This document shows positions 37,944-50,460 of a stretch of 64,000 bases of DNA, in pieces (position 1 is the first letter of the stretch; each line of letters opens with the position of its first letter). The notes beneath the pieces are model-generated. The model saw nothing but the letters and a program-made list of their open reading frames with translations, was not told the origin of the DNA and ran no database searches. Origin of the DNA: Astrothelium macrocarpum. Lineage: Eukaryota > Ascomycota > Dothideomycetes > Trypetheliales > Trypetheliaceae. A program made the position numbers and the translations under genes. Location: contig JAGEMR010000069.1 of the NCBI GenBank assembly GCA_021030915.1, positions 95,661-159,660 on the forward strand, written 5' to 3'.

Positions 37944-39816
37944 ACGTGGTTTACCACTCAGCCGGTCATATCAGTCAGTCGGTCACTTTCCGCATCAGAT
38001 ACCCCATCAACATTAATACATATAATAACAATTTGAAAATTTATTTATTTTTCATCGGATTCTGATTCAATATCTATTTTTTTAATTTTGTTATAAATAC
38101 GTGTATTATATCCAGTTATATCGTAATTATCATATCATCATAAAGCCGTTATCGTCTTTTTTGATGGACTATTATTTTCGTCTTCATCAGATATATATCA
38201 TTTCTTCGAATCCTTTTTAGTCAGTAATTTTATAGAATCATTTATATTAAATGTTTTTTCAAATTGTATACGTGATTTTTTGGCCCTCTGACGTTTTGTA
38301 AATGCCATATTTGCGTCTTCAAAAATACGCATTCGTTCAATTAAAAAGATAATTGAATGCGCCATTATCTACGCATCCTTCGCCATCTGATTTATAATTT
38401 CAATAATTGATATTGAAGAATTTCCTTGATGAGTAGAAATTCGTTTTTTGATAAAATTGGATTATTTGATTGTTTATTGGGGATTGGAAGGGGTTTGCGA
38501 TTCTCATTCATGAATGGTTAATGGACGATTATTCGATGATGTAGATATTCTTAAATGAATATCTAATTTAGAAATCATAGAATCTGAATTTCAAAATATA
38601 ATTCCAATTCTTTTAAATCCAGATTTGATATTTAATTCCGTAAAAATTTTAAAATGGACGGATTTAAATACAATAAAGAATTCGAATTTGATGATATGAT
38701 TAACCGTAATTTTAATTAATAGATTAATTTCATTATTATATACGTGTTTTAGAGATGAATATAATATAATATCCAATAATTGAAATAAATGAAATGAATA
38801 TACAAATATATTAACTGGAATAATTTTATTTTTATTATAAAATTTGTTGAATTTGGCTGATAAATGACTTTCGTATCCATTAATAATTAATAATCAATAT
38901 ATATCTTTTAAATAGCCTTTTATATATTTATCAAAATATTGAATTCAATCTAAATCTGTTTCATTATCGGTCCATTTATTGGGAATAAATTTGATGATCC
39001 AATTATCGGGAAATTCTGATTCTATAATCCAATTCGCGAAATGATAGATATTTTGAATGATAATAAAAGGCGGAATATATCAACTTTTAATATTGATATA
39101 TTTAATGATTATAATCTATTTCCGATTATTAGATTATATAGATTTGATTTTATTATATCTTTCAATACGTATTATCACCATTAATGCGGTTATTATATCC
39201 ATCATAAAATCTATTTCATTGAAATTATAAATATCTTTTTTATATATCTCATATTTATTCATTATATTATATAATAATTCAAATCAATCTGAAATAATCT
39301 TTGGATCTTCTTATAATATTCTTTGATAATTATATGGGCGATTGAATTTGATTTTGAGATCTGATTGTACGTCGATAAATCGTCTTATCCAGTGTCTGTC
39401 AACTGGCTTATTTCCGCGCGATTTCAATAAAAGATTGGCCATATTTTCCACATTAGAAAGGCGTAATGGGAACCCTTTTGAATCTTGATCGAATATATAT
39501 TTGACTAGCGATTATTCTTCAAATTGATCCAGTTTATGACGTTGTGATTGAGTTGATACGTATTATTATTGGTTATTTATTCTATCGTTTAATAAATTCT
39601 GTGGGATATTGTAATATTTCGCAGCTGCGCGTTGATTTAAATTTTTGCTTTAAAATTTTATAAATTGAATTACATTAATAGCAAGAGTAATATTCTCTTC
39701 TTTAGTATAAATTGATATAGTCGTTAAAAAGTTAGAACGCGACAAAAGTTTAAATGGCTTTCTGGTGCGGAAAGTGACCGACTGACTGATATGACCGGCT
39801 GAATGGTAAACCACGT
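37944..39816 (-). mobile_element. pogo/Fot1-type DNA transposon, 1,873 bp, nested in the reverse gypsy element
   Basis: Inverted repeats of about 56 bp (outer end ACGTGGTTTACCACTCAGCC) flanked by TA (37,942-37,943; 39,817-39,818). The minus strand encodes a legible but stop-ridden transposase: TKEENITLAINVIQ and a helix-turn-helix near 39,590-39,720, the DDE region ILYSSLKHVYNNEINLLIK at about 38,770, and a basic tail with SIIFLIERMRIFEDANMAF near 38,320. Same family as the split copy at 20,947, but less RIPed. Short GC-richer patches remain. Confidence 0.9.
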
Positions 39817-42800
39817 TATGATTAATAATATTTTTTAATTTAATATTAATTATATCATAAATAATAAAAATATCCAATTATTTTATTAATTATTTATATA
39901 ATATTTTAAATATTATTCCAATATTTAATTCATATATTTTATTTAATTATCGATTTTTTTAGAATATATTATAAATATTTTTAATTTAATTCCGAATTCA
40001 TTTAAAATTATTTTTTAATAAATTAATATAAATTTTCGATTTTTATTGAATATAATATTTATTGAAATTCTAAAATATTTGATTATTTTTTAAAATAATA
40101 ATTCAATTATATAAATTATTTTATATATCTTTTTAAATTATTTAATAATGATATATTTTATTAATTTATTTATAATAATCATAATTATATTATATTTTAA
40201 TTTTATTATCAGATTTTTTAATTCTAATAAATTTGTAATAAAATTTATAATAATTTATTCAAATGATTTATACGATAATTCTATTAATATGATTATTTTT
40301 TTTTTTATTTATATATTATATTTATTTTTCTAATATAATTCATATTTAATAATATAATTTTGGATATATTCTTTCATTCTTTTGAAATGATAATTTTATT
40401 AAATATTTTTTATGATTTATACGATTTCTGAATATTTATAAAATAATTTAATATGATATTTTTTAATAATATTTTTAATTCTTTTTGATAAAATCGTGAT
40501 TTTATATTTTATTTATTATTTTTATTCTAAAATTATCAGAATTATATTAATTTTTTTATAATTTTCTGATAATATATTATTTTAATTTATTCGTAATATT
40601 ATCTGATTTTTGACTTTTTTTATCATATAATCCGATTTTTAATTCAAAATATCAATTTTGGAATTATTTTTTTCTAATATATATTTAATAATAAATTTAT
40701 ATTATTTTAAAAATTCTAATCATCTGATTTATTATTAATTTAATTATTTCATTATTATGAAATAAATAAAATTTTTATGATTTATAAAAATTTCTAAAAA
40801 TAATAATCTTTTAATATATATCTTTTAATATTATAAAACGATAATTATGATAAAAAATTTTTATCATAAATATCATAATTTTATTCTGATTTTAAAATTT
40901 TTTTTGAATAATATTTTATTGAATATTATTTTTCATTTTATATTTATTAATATAAATATATTTTTATTATCAAATTAGATATATTAATTTCAATTTATAT
41001 TAATTTTAATAATTTGATAATTTTTAATATAAAATTTCGTAAATAATCTTTTTTAAATATTTCGAATATTTTTTTTTCATTTTTTTTAAAAACGAATATT
41101 TTTTTATTTTTTATCAATTCTATTAGAAAATGAATTTTGAAAGAATATTTTTTAATGAATCTTTTATTATAATTAACAAATTTTAAAAAGAATTAAATAT
41201 TTTTCATATTTTTTAATTCTGGCCATTTTTTAATTGATTTTATTTTATTTAAATTAATTTATATGATTCTTATTTTAATAATATAATTTAAGAAATTTAT
41301 TTTTTTGATCCAAAATTCGTATTTTAATAATTTAAATTATAAATTTTATTTATTAAATTCCTCAAATATTTATTATATATATTATATATATTCCTTTTTA
41401 ATTTTTAAATAAATAAAAATATCGTCCAAATAGATTATTATAAATTTATTCAGATATAATTATAATATATTATTAACAAATATTTGATAATTAATTGATA
41501 TATTTATAAATCCGAATGATATAATAAAATATTCAAAATATCTATATTTTATTCGAAATATTATTTTTTATTTTTCGTCTTCTTTTATTTATATGAAATT
41601 ATAAATTTTTAATAAATCCAATTTAATAAATTATTATATATCTGAAAATCTATTTTATAATTTTATAATATTTGATAATAAATATCAATTTTTAATTATA
41701 ATTTTATTAAATTATTGATAATTCATATAAAATCATAAATTTTTATTCTTTTTTAATATAAAAAAAATCGGATATTTTATAAATAATTCCAATTTTCTGA
41801 TAAAATCCTTTTTTAAATTTTTATTCAAATATTCTTTTAATATTTTAAATTTTTTATTGAATAATATATAAATAGATTTGAATATAAATTATTTTTTTAT
41901 AAAAAATTTTATTTTATAATTCCATAATTGATATTTGAATAATATTTTAATATCTAATTCTTTTTTAAAAAAATATATCCATTTTCTATATTTTAAAAAA
42001 ATTTCAAAAACGATTAAAATTATTTTTAAATTATTAATCTTTTGATTTTTTTATTTTATAAAAATATTTATTATATCCAAAATTCTTATAATAAAATTTT
42101 TATTTTTCAAAATGATTTATATAAAATAATTATTCATCTTATTTTTCGCCATATTTGAATATAAAAATTTTGATATAATTTCATAATCATATTCATTCAT
42201 TTCCAATATCCCATTTTTTTAATTAATTATTGGATTATATTATTATAATTAAAATAATTTTAATATAATATTATATCTGATTATAATAATGATATCAAAT
42301 GTGATTTTTTTGATATATTTTACGATAATCATAAATATTAATCGAATTTTTTCTAAAATTTTACCAATTTCTGACATTTTTTCTTCTATTATTACATATA
42401 TTACATATTTCTGATCTTTTGATTTAATTAATAAATCCAATAATTTTTAAAATATCTTAAATATAAAATTTTTATTTATTTCGGAATCGATTAATATTTT
42501 AATTTTTTTTATTTTTTCTAATATTATTATAATATATAATAAATATTTAAATATTTGAATAATATTTAGATTTATATACATATTTTATATATAAAATTTA
42601 AATCTTTTTTTTATAATAAATATATTTTTATCACAATTTATTTAATAAATATGATTAGATATTATATTATTTCATAATTATTATAATATAAATAATTTCT
42701 TTTATTTTTATAAAATCATTTATTAATTAATATATATTCTTTTTCTTATTTTTAATGAATAAAATAATTAATAAAATTATAATTTTTTTATAATTATTAT

Positions 42801-44557
42801 TCATATTATTCCAATTTTTTTGTTATATGAATTTCGCAATTCTTATTTTTATATTAATAATAATATATTTTTTTATAATCGGAATATTTTTTATTTATAA
42901 TTATTTATTTTTGGAAATAATTTTTAATCCAATAATCATATACGAATTATATTGATAAATTTATTTGAAAATATTCTATATTTTTTTTTGAATAATAACG
43001 TATTTATAAATATAATTTTTTTTATCTTTTCATTTATAAATACGTCCTTCTATTATTGATCATATATATATCTTCTGCAATTTTTATTATAATATTATCA
43101 TTATCATATTTTTTAATATTTAAAATATTATGAATTCTATATATTGATAATATTATTATATCAAATATTTTTTTTTATTTTTTGATATTTATAATATTTT
43201 GATAATTAATATTTCTGATTTTGATATTCTTCTAATAAAATTAATTATTTATAATTCGAATTAAATATATTAAATAAAATATTTTTCTATATTTTAAAAT
43301 TTTCTGATAATAATTCTATTAAAATTCTAAATTATTCTTTGGAAATTTATATCATAATAATATATATTGAATAATTAGAAATTATATATAATCTAATTAT
43401 AAAATGATTTTTATGATTAGATTATTTTAATATTTTTCTGATATATTATTAAAATATGAATTCAATTATTGATTATTTTCATATAATACAATTTATTTAT
43501 TAATTTATTTATATAATATATTCTTATATCTTTTCATAAATTTTTTATAAATTTTTTAATATCAAAAATGAATTATTTTTTTTATTATTATTCTATTAAT
43601 TGAATTATTATTCATTTTTTTCATCAGATATTTTTTGAATAATTTTTTTGATTAAAATTTTTTTATTCAGATCATTTATTAAAATTATATTAATTTCCTT
43701 TTTTATAATTACAATTTCTTATTATATTATATTGGATTTGGACTGGCAATTTTTCGTAAAATATTCCTCTTTTTCGTAAATATAATATTTTTTATTTTTA
43801 GACCCTTTTTCTGGACGGATATTATCCTTCTTTTTCCCTTTTTTAATAAAATTAAAATCTATCAGATTATTATAATTATTATTCTAAATTCATAAATTTT
43901 TCTATTCAATGATTAATTTTCAATCTTTCTTTTTTTTTAAAATTTTCATATATAATTTATTATTTAATTCAATTACTGATTTTATTAATTACGATAGAAT
44001 ATTTATAATATTTATATAATACATTAATTCATTTTTAATATTATTTTTGAATTTTTTATAAAATATAAAATAGAATATTTCTTCATTCCATTCAATTTAT
44101 TAAATATATTTCTGGAATTTGATTATATAATCTATCATTAAAATCTTCTATTTAATATTCAAAATCATTTATTCAATTATTATTTATTAATTAGATATTC
44201 CGAATATTTTAATAATTTCTTTTTTAAATATATCAAAATTTTGAAATATATTATTGATTATCTGATTTTTAATTTCTATTATATAATTAATAAAATATGA
44301 TTGGATCCAATAAAATATTCTTTTTTTCATAAATATAATTACGAAAAGAAATTAATTGATCATTATAATATTTTCAAATATAAAATATAACTGAATGATA
44401 TTGAATCAATCTTCCATTTTAAAACGATTTTTATAAAAATCGTCAGATTTTTTGTTTTTTTTTTCAAATCATGATATGAATCGATTTCTTCTAATCTGAA
44501 ATACATCGTCATTATTTTACGATTATTTTTATTAATTTATTTTGAAAATATTCAATA

Positions 44558-44894
44558 TATTATGATTTTAAATATTTTTAAAATCAAATTTATTTAGAAT
44601 CAAAATGATTTCTGAAATGAATCAATAAAAGACCGAATTAATAAAAAATAATATAATTTGATAATTCAAAATTCTATTGAAGACGTTATCAAAGATTAAT
44701 TTAAAAAATGATTTTGAATATAACGAATCAAAATGGGTTCTATTGTATTTTTATATATTTCATAACATTCTTTGGCTCATGATGTAAATCTTATGAGCCA
44801 GAGGTTGGATCTCCTGGCTCATGGCGTGAGCCTTATGAGCCAGAGGTTGGGCGGGTACACGGACGTGTACATGGCCCTCTCAGTGGTCATAACA
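44558..44894 (-). repeat. 5' LTR (right) of the reverse gypsy element, two 42-bp units
   Basis: 337 bp, AT-shifted on its left half but GC-normal from about 44,760. Two tandem units instead of three explain the length difference from its partner. Confidence 0.86.
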
Positions 44895-45735
44895 ATATAT
44901 TTATTAATATATAAAATTGGAACGAAAATTTTTTAAATATAATATTTTATTATAAAATCAATATAATATTGATAAAAAAGAATTTTTATAAAATTATATT
45001 AAAAATATTTTATAAATTAATTTATGAAAATGAATTATAATTATTATTATTATTTTTTATAATATTATATTTATATCATTTATAATTATTTATTAAAATA
45101 TTAATAATTTTCAAATTTTATGATTTTATAATTTTAAATATAATGAATATTATATTTATTTTATAAATATATTATCTGATTTTATAAATAAAGATTTTAT
45201 ATTTAATTGATTAATCAATATATTTGATAAATATATATGAAAAAGAGCCAAAAATGGTCGTTTATAATATCTTATATGATTTAATGATTATAATAATTAT
45301 TTTTTATTCAAATTTTTTAATTAATATATAAAAAATTGTATTTTAATTATTATTTTTTTATTTCATTTTATTTATTATTTATAATCATTGAATATGAATT
45401 TATTTAATTTTTTAATAATCAGATATTTATAAAAATTAGAATGTTAATTATATATTATTAGAAGAAATTTTTTATTAGATCAAAAAAAAATTTTTAATTT
45501 ATTTTAATTTATTTGAATTAATATTTTTAATATTCATAATATTAAAAATGAATGATTTAAAATAGAATTAGTATCATTTAATATAGATATTATTTTTAAT
45601 CAATTAAAGAAATCAATAAATAAATTTTTTTTTATAGAATTAGAATTTTTTTTAAATTTATTAATTTCTGATTAAAGATATATATATATGATTATTCATA
45701 TAAAAATAATTATTATAATAAACAAAAAATTATTA
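44895..45735. other. unassigned AT-rich stretch
   Basis: About 840 bp of A/T-dominated DNA between the reverse gypsy LTR and the next pogo copy. No terminus or frame recognised; it should hold the lost end of the split pogo copy if that end was merely displaced, but I cannot find it. Confidence 0.55.
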
Positions 45736-47597
45736 ACGTATCTGCATAGCGAGCGGAACAACATAACGAGCGGAATACCGCTCCGCATTCGTACGAATTT
45801 TTTTTTAATCAATATAATAATATTATATTATAATTATGAAAATTAATCGCTATTCTTTTTTTTAGAGGTTAAAGAATTTATCTGATATGTTCGCGTATAA
45901 TATCCAGATTATTTGCAGTTGTTATAATATCGTACGTGCGGATTCTTGCCATTTATGCGACCATCCTTTTCACACATATCATTTTTTCTAATTTCAATAA
46001 TACTTTTTTATGATTATAACGTATTTATTTCTGAAATATTAAATAATCTGTTAGTATATAATCGAATTTTTTTAATTTTTTAATATTTATTCAATATTTT
46101 ATTTATCATACGAAAATTTTTATTCTCCGTTTTTAATAATATCAATTTATGTATTAATTTTGAGATATTTTTCATTTATATATTAATTAAATTATATAAT
46201 TGAATTAAAGAATTATTTTAATATTTTACGATTCTAGATTTCAGATTTATAGAATTTCGTATTATATCTTTTATAATTTTAAATGTATTTGAATTTGTAA
46301 ATATGATATTTATCGAATAAGAATTTGATGATATAAATATTTTAAATTTAAAATTTAAATGATTAATCATTTATTCTGGATCGTATAAAATAAGGCCAGT
46401 TATTCAAAATCCTGTTTATACGTTTTTTTCGCCCATTGAAGCAAAAAATGCTTTTTTAAAAATGGAAAAGAAATCGTCCTTTATAATATATGTAAATTGA
46501 AACCGTATTAGATATTCAATTTCTTTGTCGTATGAAATTTTTAAAGGATCAAAATATTTTATATCAAAAGACTGAAGGATATGCGATGAATGTGGAAATA
46601 TATAAAGAATAATAATATCCATTTTTTGATAATAATTGTCGAATTTAAAAGAATGATGATTAATATATTTATCGAAGATTAAAAATTGATATTTATTGAT
46701 TGTATGAAATCTTATAAATTTTTTAAAATATTATAATTAATTTAGATTAATTTTATTTATTATTCAATTATTTATATTTGGGTGGATTCATCAGATGGTG
46801 GGAAATTCGTTATTTATATATCAAAAAAGGAGGTGATATTTGCCTTTTATAATGATATACGGAGATAGCGTCCAATTATCTGCATAAATATTCTGAATTA
46901 TTGAAATCCATTTTTAATTATCAGATTATTTTATATGAGACCTTCTTTTACGATCTGAAATAATAATAATTTTTATATACGATAATATTTTTATCAAAAA
47001 ATCAGTTTTATCGAAATTATAGATATTGGTATTGATAATTTTATATTTATTGATTGTGTTATATATAAGATCAAATCAATCTTATATAATTATAGGATTT
47101 TCAATTAATATTCTTTGATAATCAATTTTTTATCAGAATCGTATTTTAAATGATGATTATTATTATATGAAATTTATAATTCATTGAAATCTGATACACG
47201 ATACGTTTCAAATTTCGCGCAAATAATCAATCATATTTCATATATCATCTTATTTAGGCGGAAAACCGTGATCGATTAGATCTATAATATAATTCAGAAT
47301 CATTTTTTTTTCTATTTCAATAAGATTCATTAAATTGGCTGAGATATTATATCGTGATTGTCGGCCGTCGCGTCGAATAGTTAGTATCGTATGAGGGATC
47401 TTATAGATTTGAATAATCTTTCATACATTAAATTTTTGGTCTCTCTTTAAAATTTCGAAAGTCATAATCATTTTATTTTTTTTAAAAAATGTTTCCATTT
47501 TTATATATAAAGAAAAGTCGCGTCAAAAAGAAAAGTTCGTATAAATACGGAGCGGTGTTCCGCTCGTTATGTTATTCTGCTCGCTATGCAGATACGT
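45736..47597 (-). mobile_element. RIPed pogo/Fot1-type DNA transposon, copy B, 1,862 bp
   Basis: Same family and orientation as the copy at 18,404: ends ACGTATCTGCATAGCGAGCG and complement, flanked by TA (45,734-45,735; 47,598-47,599). The minus-strand frame at 46,622-46,416 reads IFPHSSHILQSFDIKYFDPL followed by KEIEYLIRFQFTYIIKDDFF, an almost intact match to the Fot1/pogo pattern PPHSSHLLQPLDVG...LK. Less mutated than copy A and retaining the 17-bp segment of the terminal repeat that copy A lacks. Confidence 0.9.
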
Positions 47598-47599
47598 TA

Positions 47600-48240
47600 T
47601 ACAAATTTAAATAAATAATTATAAAAAATATTATTTTGAAATATTAATTTATATAAATAAATGAAAAAATTATAATTTTAAAAAAAAGAATATTCAAAAA
47701 TAAATCTTTTTTTAAATAATTGAAAATTGAAAATGAATAAAAAATTATTTTTATAAATTTTTTAAAAATTAAATGAATATTTAAAATTCAGATTCAGAAA
47801 AAGATAAAAATAGAGATAAAAATAAAATATAAATAAAATGAAATTATAAAAAGAATATTCAATAAAAAATATAAATAATAGAAATTATAAATATGTAAAA
47901 ATGAAAAAAAAAAAAAAAAGATTATAATATTTAATTAATGAGATTTTAAACAAAATTATACGAAAAATATTCAAAGAATAGAAGATTATTTTAAAATAAT
48001 TCTTATAAAATATTAAATAATAAAAGAAAAGAATTTTTAATAAAAAAAATAATCTGATCAATTAAAATAATAGATAATTGTTATAGATTCTGATTCTGAA
48101 ATGAAAATAGTAGAATTTAAATAAATTCGCGCCAGATGTAATATCAAACGTCTTATATATTTTAATACATAATTAGATTGTATAAAAATTTCGTATAAAT
48201 TTCAAATAGAATATATTGAAATTTAATGTAATTATTTTTC
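47600..48240. other. right margin of the AT-rich block, unassigned
   Basis: AT-rich, purine-biased on the plus strand with a long A-run near 47,909-47,923. No identifiable element. Composition returns to normal abruptly near 48,240, where the NRPS relic begins. Confidence 0.6.
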
Positions 48241-48329
48241 GATTTGATGGAGTTATTCAATGTGAAAGTTGAGAGGCTGTATGAGATGAGGGTGTGCGAG
48301 CTGCCGGGCCGTGCGAGCTGCAGGGAAGA

Positions 48330-50460
48330 CTCCTACCAGGGTCTCCGCCTTGGGATGGGTCAAACTTCGTTTGCCCAGTCCAGGTCGACATGTCCAGACT
48401 GAATTTCGAGTTCGGTAGTAACGCCTTCGCCATGTTGGAATGTGTACCAATCTATTAAGTAGTTACGCCTCTCTCCATGGCTATAGCTCCAATTGGATCA
48501 GGACTGATGTACGTCGAGGAAGCATAGCACATTAGTGGGCTTGGTGTGTAGGTCTAACGTCAAGGAACCTAGCAGGACTGCGGCTCGGTCGGCACTCGGA
48601 TTCAACAATATCATGAGCCATCTTGTGCACTTCAACCAGCCATTCGTGCATAGCGACGTGAGTCGGAACGTCAATACTAAATGGAGCAGAACACAAAACG
48701 GGATCTACGACAGACTGTGCCGACGGCCACAGCACCGTACTTCCCGATAAACTTCAGGTATGGAGAAGCCTACATGATCCCATATAATAGTCGTGCTCAG
48801 AAAGAGCGCCTAGGTGGCATAGACCATTACGATGGTAGTGATGTACTGACTATACTGCACGAGGAATCGGGTGCAGACTTGCTGATGGTCGTGGGAAAGT
48901 CCAGATGGATCAAATCGAAGACTTGCTTCGGGGCTAGTGTCTGTGGGTAGGGAGGTTGCAACACTGATGTGGTAGGCAGCAGCTTCGTCATGTTCTCAAA
49001 GGAGCAGGTGGCTCGCTCTAGATTGTCTTACTTCTGTTTGTGCCCAAATCCCGCAAAATCCTGAGACTGAGGTCCATCTTTTCCCCCACCAGGGCTTTTT
49101 CCATGTCTCACGTAAGGAAGGCAGGCGATAAGACATCCATCAGATGTGGTGCATGCGCGTAATGAAGGCCAATGCCTTGCGGCGAGGAATAACGACGCAC
49201 GTGACATGGCAGTGAGGAATTTCGTTTTCAGAACATGTAACCTCATTCAGATTTAGCCAGGCCTTCTCCTCGGCTATCACACACGCATTCTTCGACACCC
49301 CCCTCTTCAACAATTACCTCGCGCCAATTTATATTCAGCCGGCCGAGGTCGGAAATAGTGAAGTTGGCCAAATTGAAGCGCATCTGAAAGTTGTTGTGTG
49401 CTGAAAGTGCCTTGACACAAGCATTGTGAAGCTTGTTGGCAACTGGGGTGGCACGAGAGTCGCCAACGTATTTGGTTGTGCCAGTCAGAGCATAACGCCT
49501 TGGACTTTGTAGCGGGTGAATGAAGAAAAACCTTTGCAAATCAGTTGCTGGCGCTTCTTTGGAGCTATATTCCGCATCGTTGTTGTCATGTTCTGGCCTA
49601 TTGAGATTGGCCAGAACTTCGAGATTCTCTTCCAACAGTCCTATTGTGTTTAGGTTTAAGGATATATGTAACGGAGACTATATATCTGTGCTTCTCCAGA
49701 AAATTGGAAAATCAGATGGTCGCTAAGGAGTTTCCTCTCAGCCTTGTAAGAGATGGACTCTTCTCCAGCTCTTTGAATGAAAGATGAAAAAATGCTAAAC
49801 GCAACAGGCCATAAGCTAAGGCATGCTGTCCGTTCCACAGGAAGCTTTCGCCATCATGGAAGGCCCTTCCTTCTAGAAGGGCCTGGAGAGCACATCAGTC
49901 TGTTTTACTGTTGACACTTGGAGGAAAGACGCCCATTGCCAAAGTCTCGTCTAGGACAACAAAGAGACTAAAGTGCCCCTTTGTGAATACGCGGAGCTCC
50001 TCAATATCAACAGCGGCCGGCTGAACGCGACTAACGAGTTCGTTTCGCCGGATGAAAGCCGCAGCTAGCCGAACTAGAAGAAAGCTTAGGAACACCGATT
50101 CTACCTCAGTTTCGAGGTTTACCAAAAAGGCTTGATTCTTGACGAGGTAGTCTGCTCTGCCGGCTCATACAAGTTGTCCCTTTTCTATTCTGAGCGCGAC
50201 ATCCCCGGCCTTGTAGAAACGTTGACCATTACATTGAATGAATTTCTTTGCTGTTAGCTCGGGGTTATTGGGGTATCCAGCAGCCAGACCCGGACCGGTC
50301 GATCATCGCCTCACCATGCTCACACTCTTGCAAGTTCTCGTCCACAAGCACGACATGAAAAACAGTAAGAAGACCGCCAAAAGAAGGGCTCTCGTCAGGA
50401 CCCATCCCTCCAAAATTGATCACAACCGTTGTTTCCGATGCTCCGTACGTGACGATGATT
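48330..50460 (-). pseudogene. decayed NRPS gene: adenylation, carrier and condensation pieces
   Basis: Read on the minus strand across shifting frames. Adenylation domain, C-terminal half (about 50,460-49,895): TYGASETTVVINFGGMGPDE, VVLVDENLQECEHGE, GQRFYKAGDVALRIEKGQL, AGRADYLVKNQAFLVNLETE. Carrier domain (about 49,770-49,640): LRGNSLATIRFSNFLEK, with the phosphopantetheine Ser in GNSL. Condensation domain (about 49,560-48,330): RYALTGTTKYVGD, NNFQMRFNLANFTISDLGRL, a frameshifted HH...DG trace near 49,140, and DPVLCSAPFSIDVPTHVAMH then EWLVEVHKMAHDIVE at 48,700-48,590. Many frameshifts and stops. The order A-T-C is that of an NRPS module. The gene is lost beyond the AT-rich boundary. Confidence 0.72.

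Larger units (their letters stand above)
36297..44894 (-). mobile_element. Ty3/gypsy LTR retrotransposon in reverse orientation, with a nested pogo element
   Basis: LTRs 36,297-36,673 and 44,558-44,894. Reading on the minus strand, LTR starts are TGTTATGACCACTGAGAGGG and a polypurine tract (GGAAAAGAAGGGGATAA) lies inside the left LTR boundary, as expected for a minus-strand element. Minus-strand remnants: zinc-knuckle trace near 43,770, reverse transcriptase with an intact YLDD at 41,432-41,421, integrase fragments near 40,300-39,900. Removing the nested element (37,944-39,816) leaves about 6.7 kb, the same as the other two gypsy copies. No convincing 5-bp duplication: left flank GATAT, right flank ATATA. 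Confidence 0.85.
16440..48240. other. about 32-kb AT-rich block of nested, RIP-mutated transposons
   Basis: Nearly all sequence is A/T with small GC islands, which coincide with transposon termini and LTRs. No intact gene exists here; every recognisable frame is a transposase or retroelement fragment full of stops. Paired repeats differ by C-to-T and G-to-A transitions, the RIP signature. Such blocks in Pezizomycotina form constitutive heterochromatin and, when tens of kb long, may be centromeric or pericentromeric; which applies here cannot be decided from sequence alone. Confidence 0.9.

Noticed and set aside
48681..48950. Plus-strand frame with an HYD...TILHEE...W pattern reminiscent of 2-oxoglutarate oxygenases.
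   Set aside because: The minus strand gives a better explanation (condensation-domain motif and its surroundings); the plus reading has no second His or Arg motif.
49243..49635. Possible intact 130-residue hypothetical protein.
   Set aside because: Its sequence is a piece of an NRPS condensation domain flanked by matching carrier and condensation pieces in other frames.
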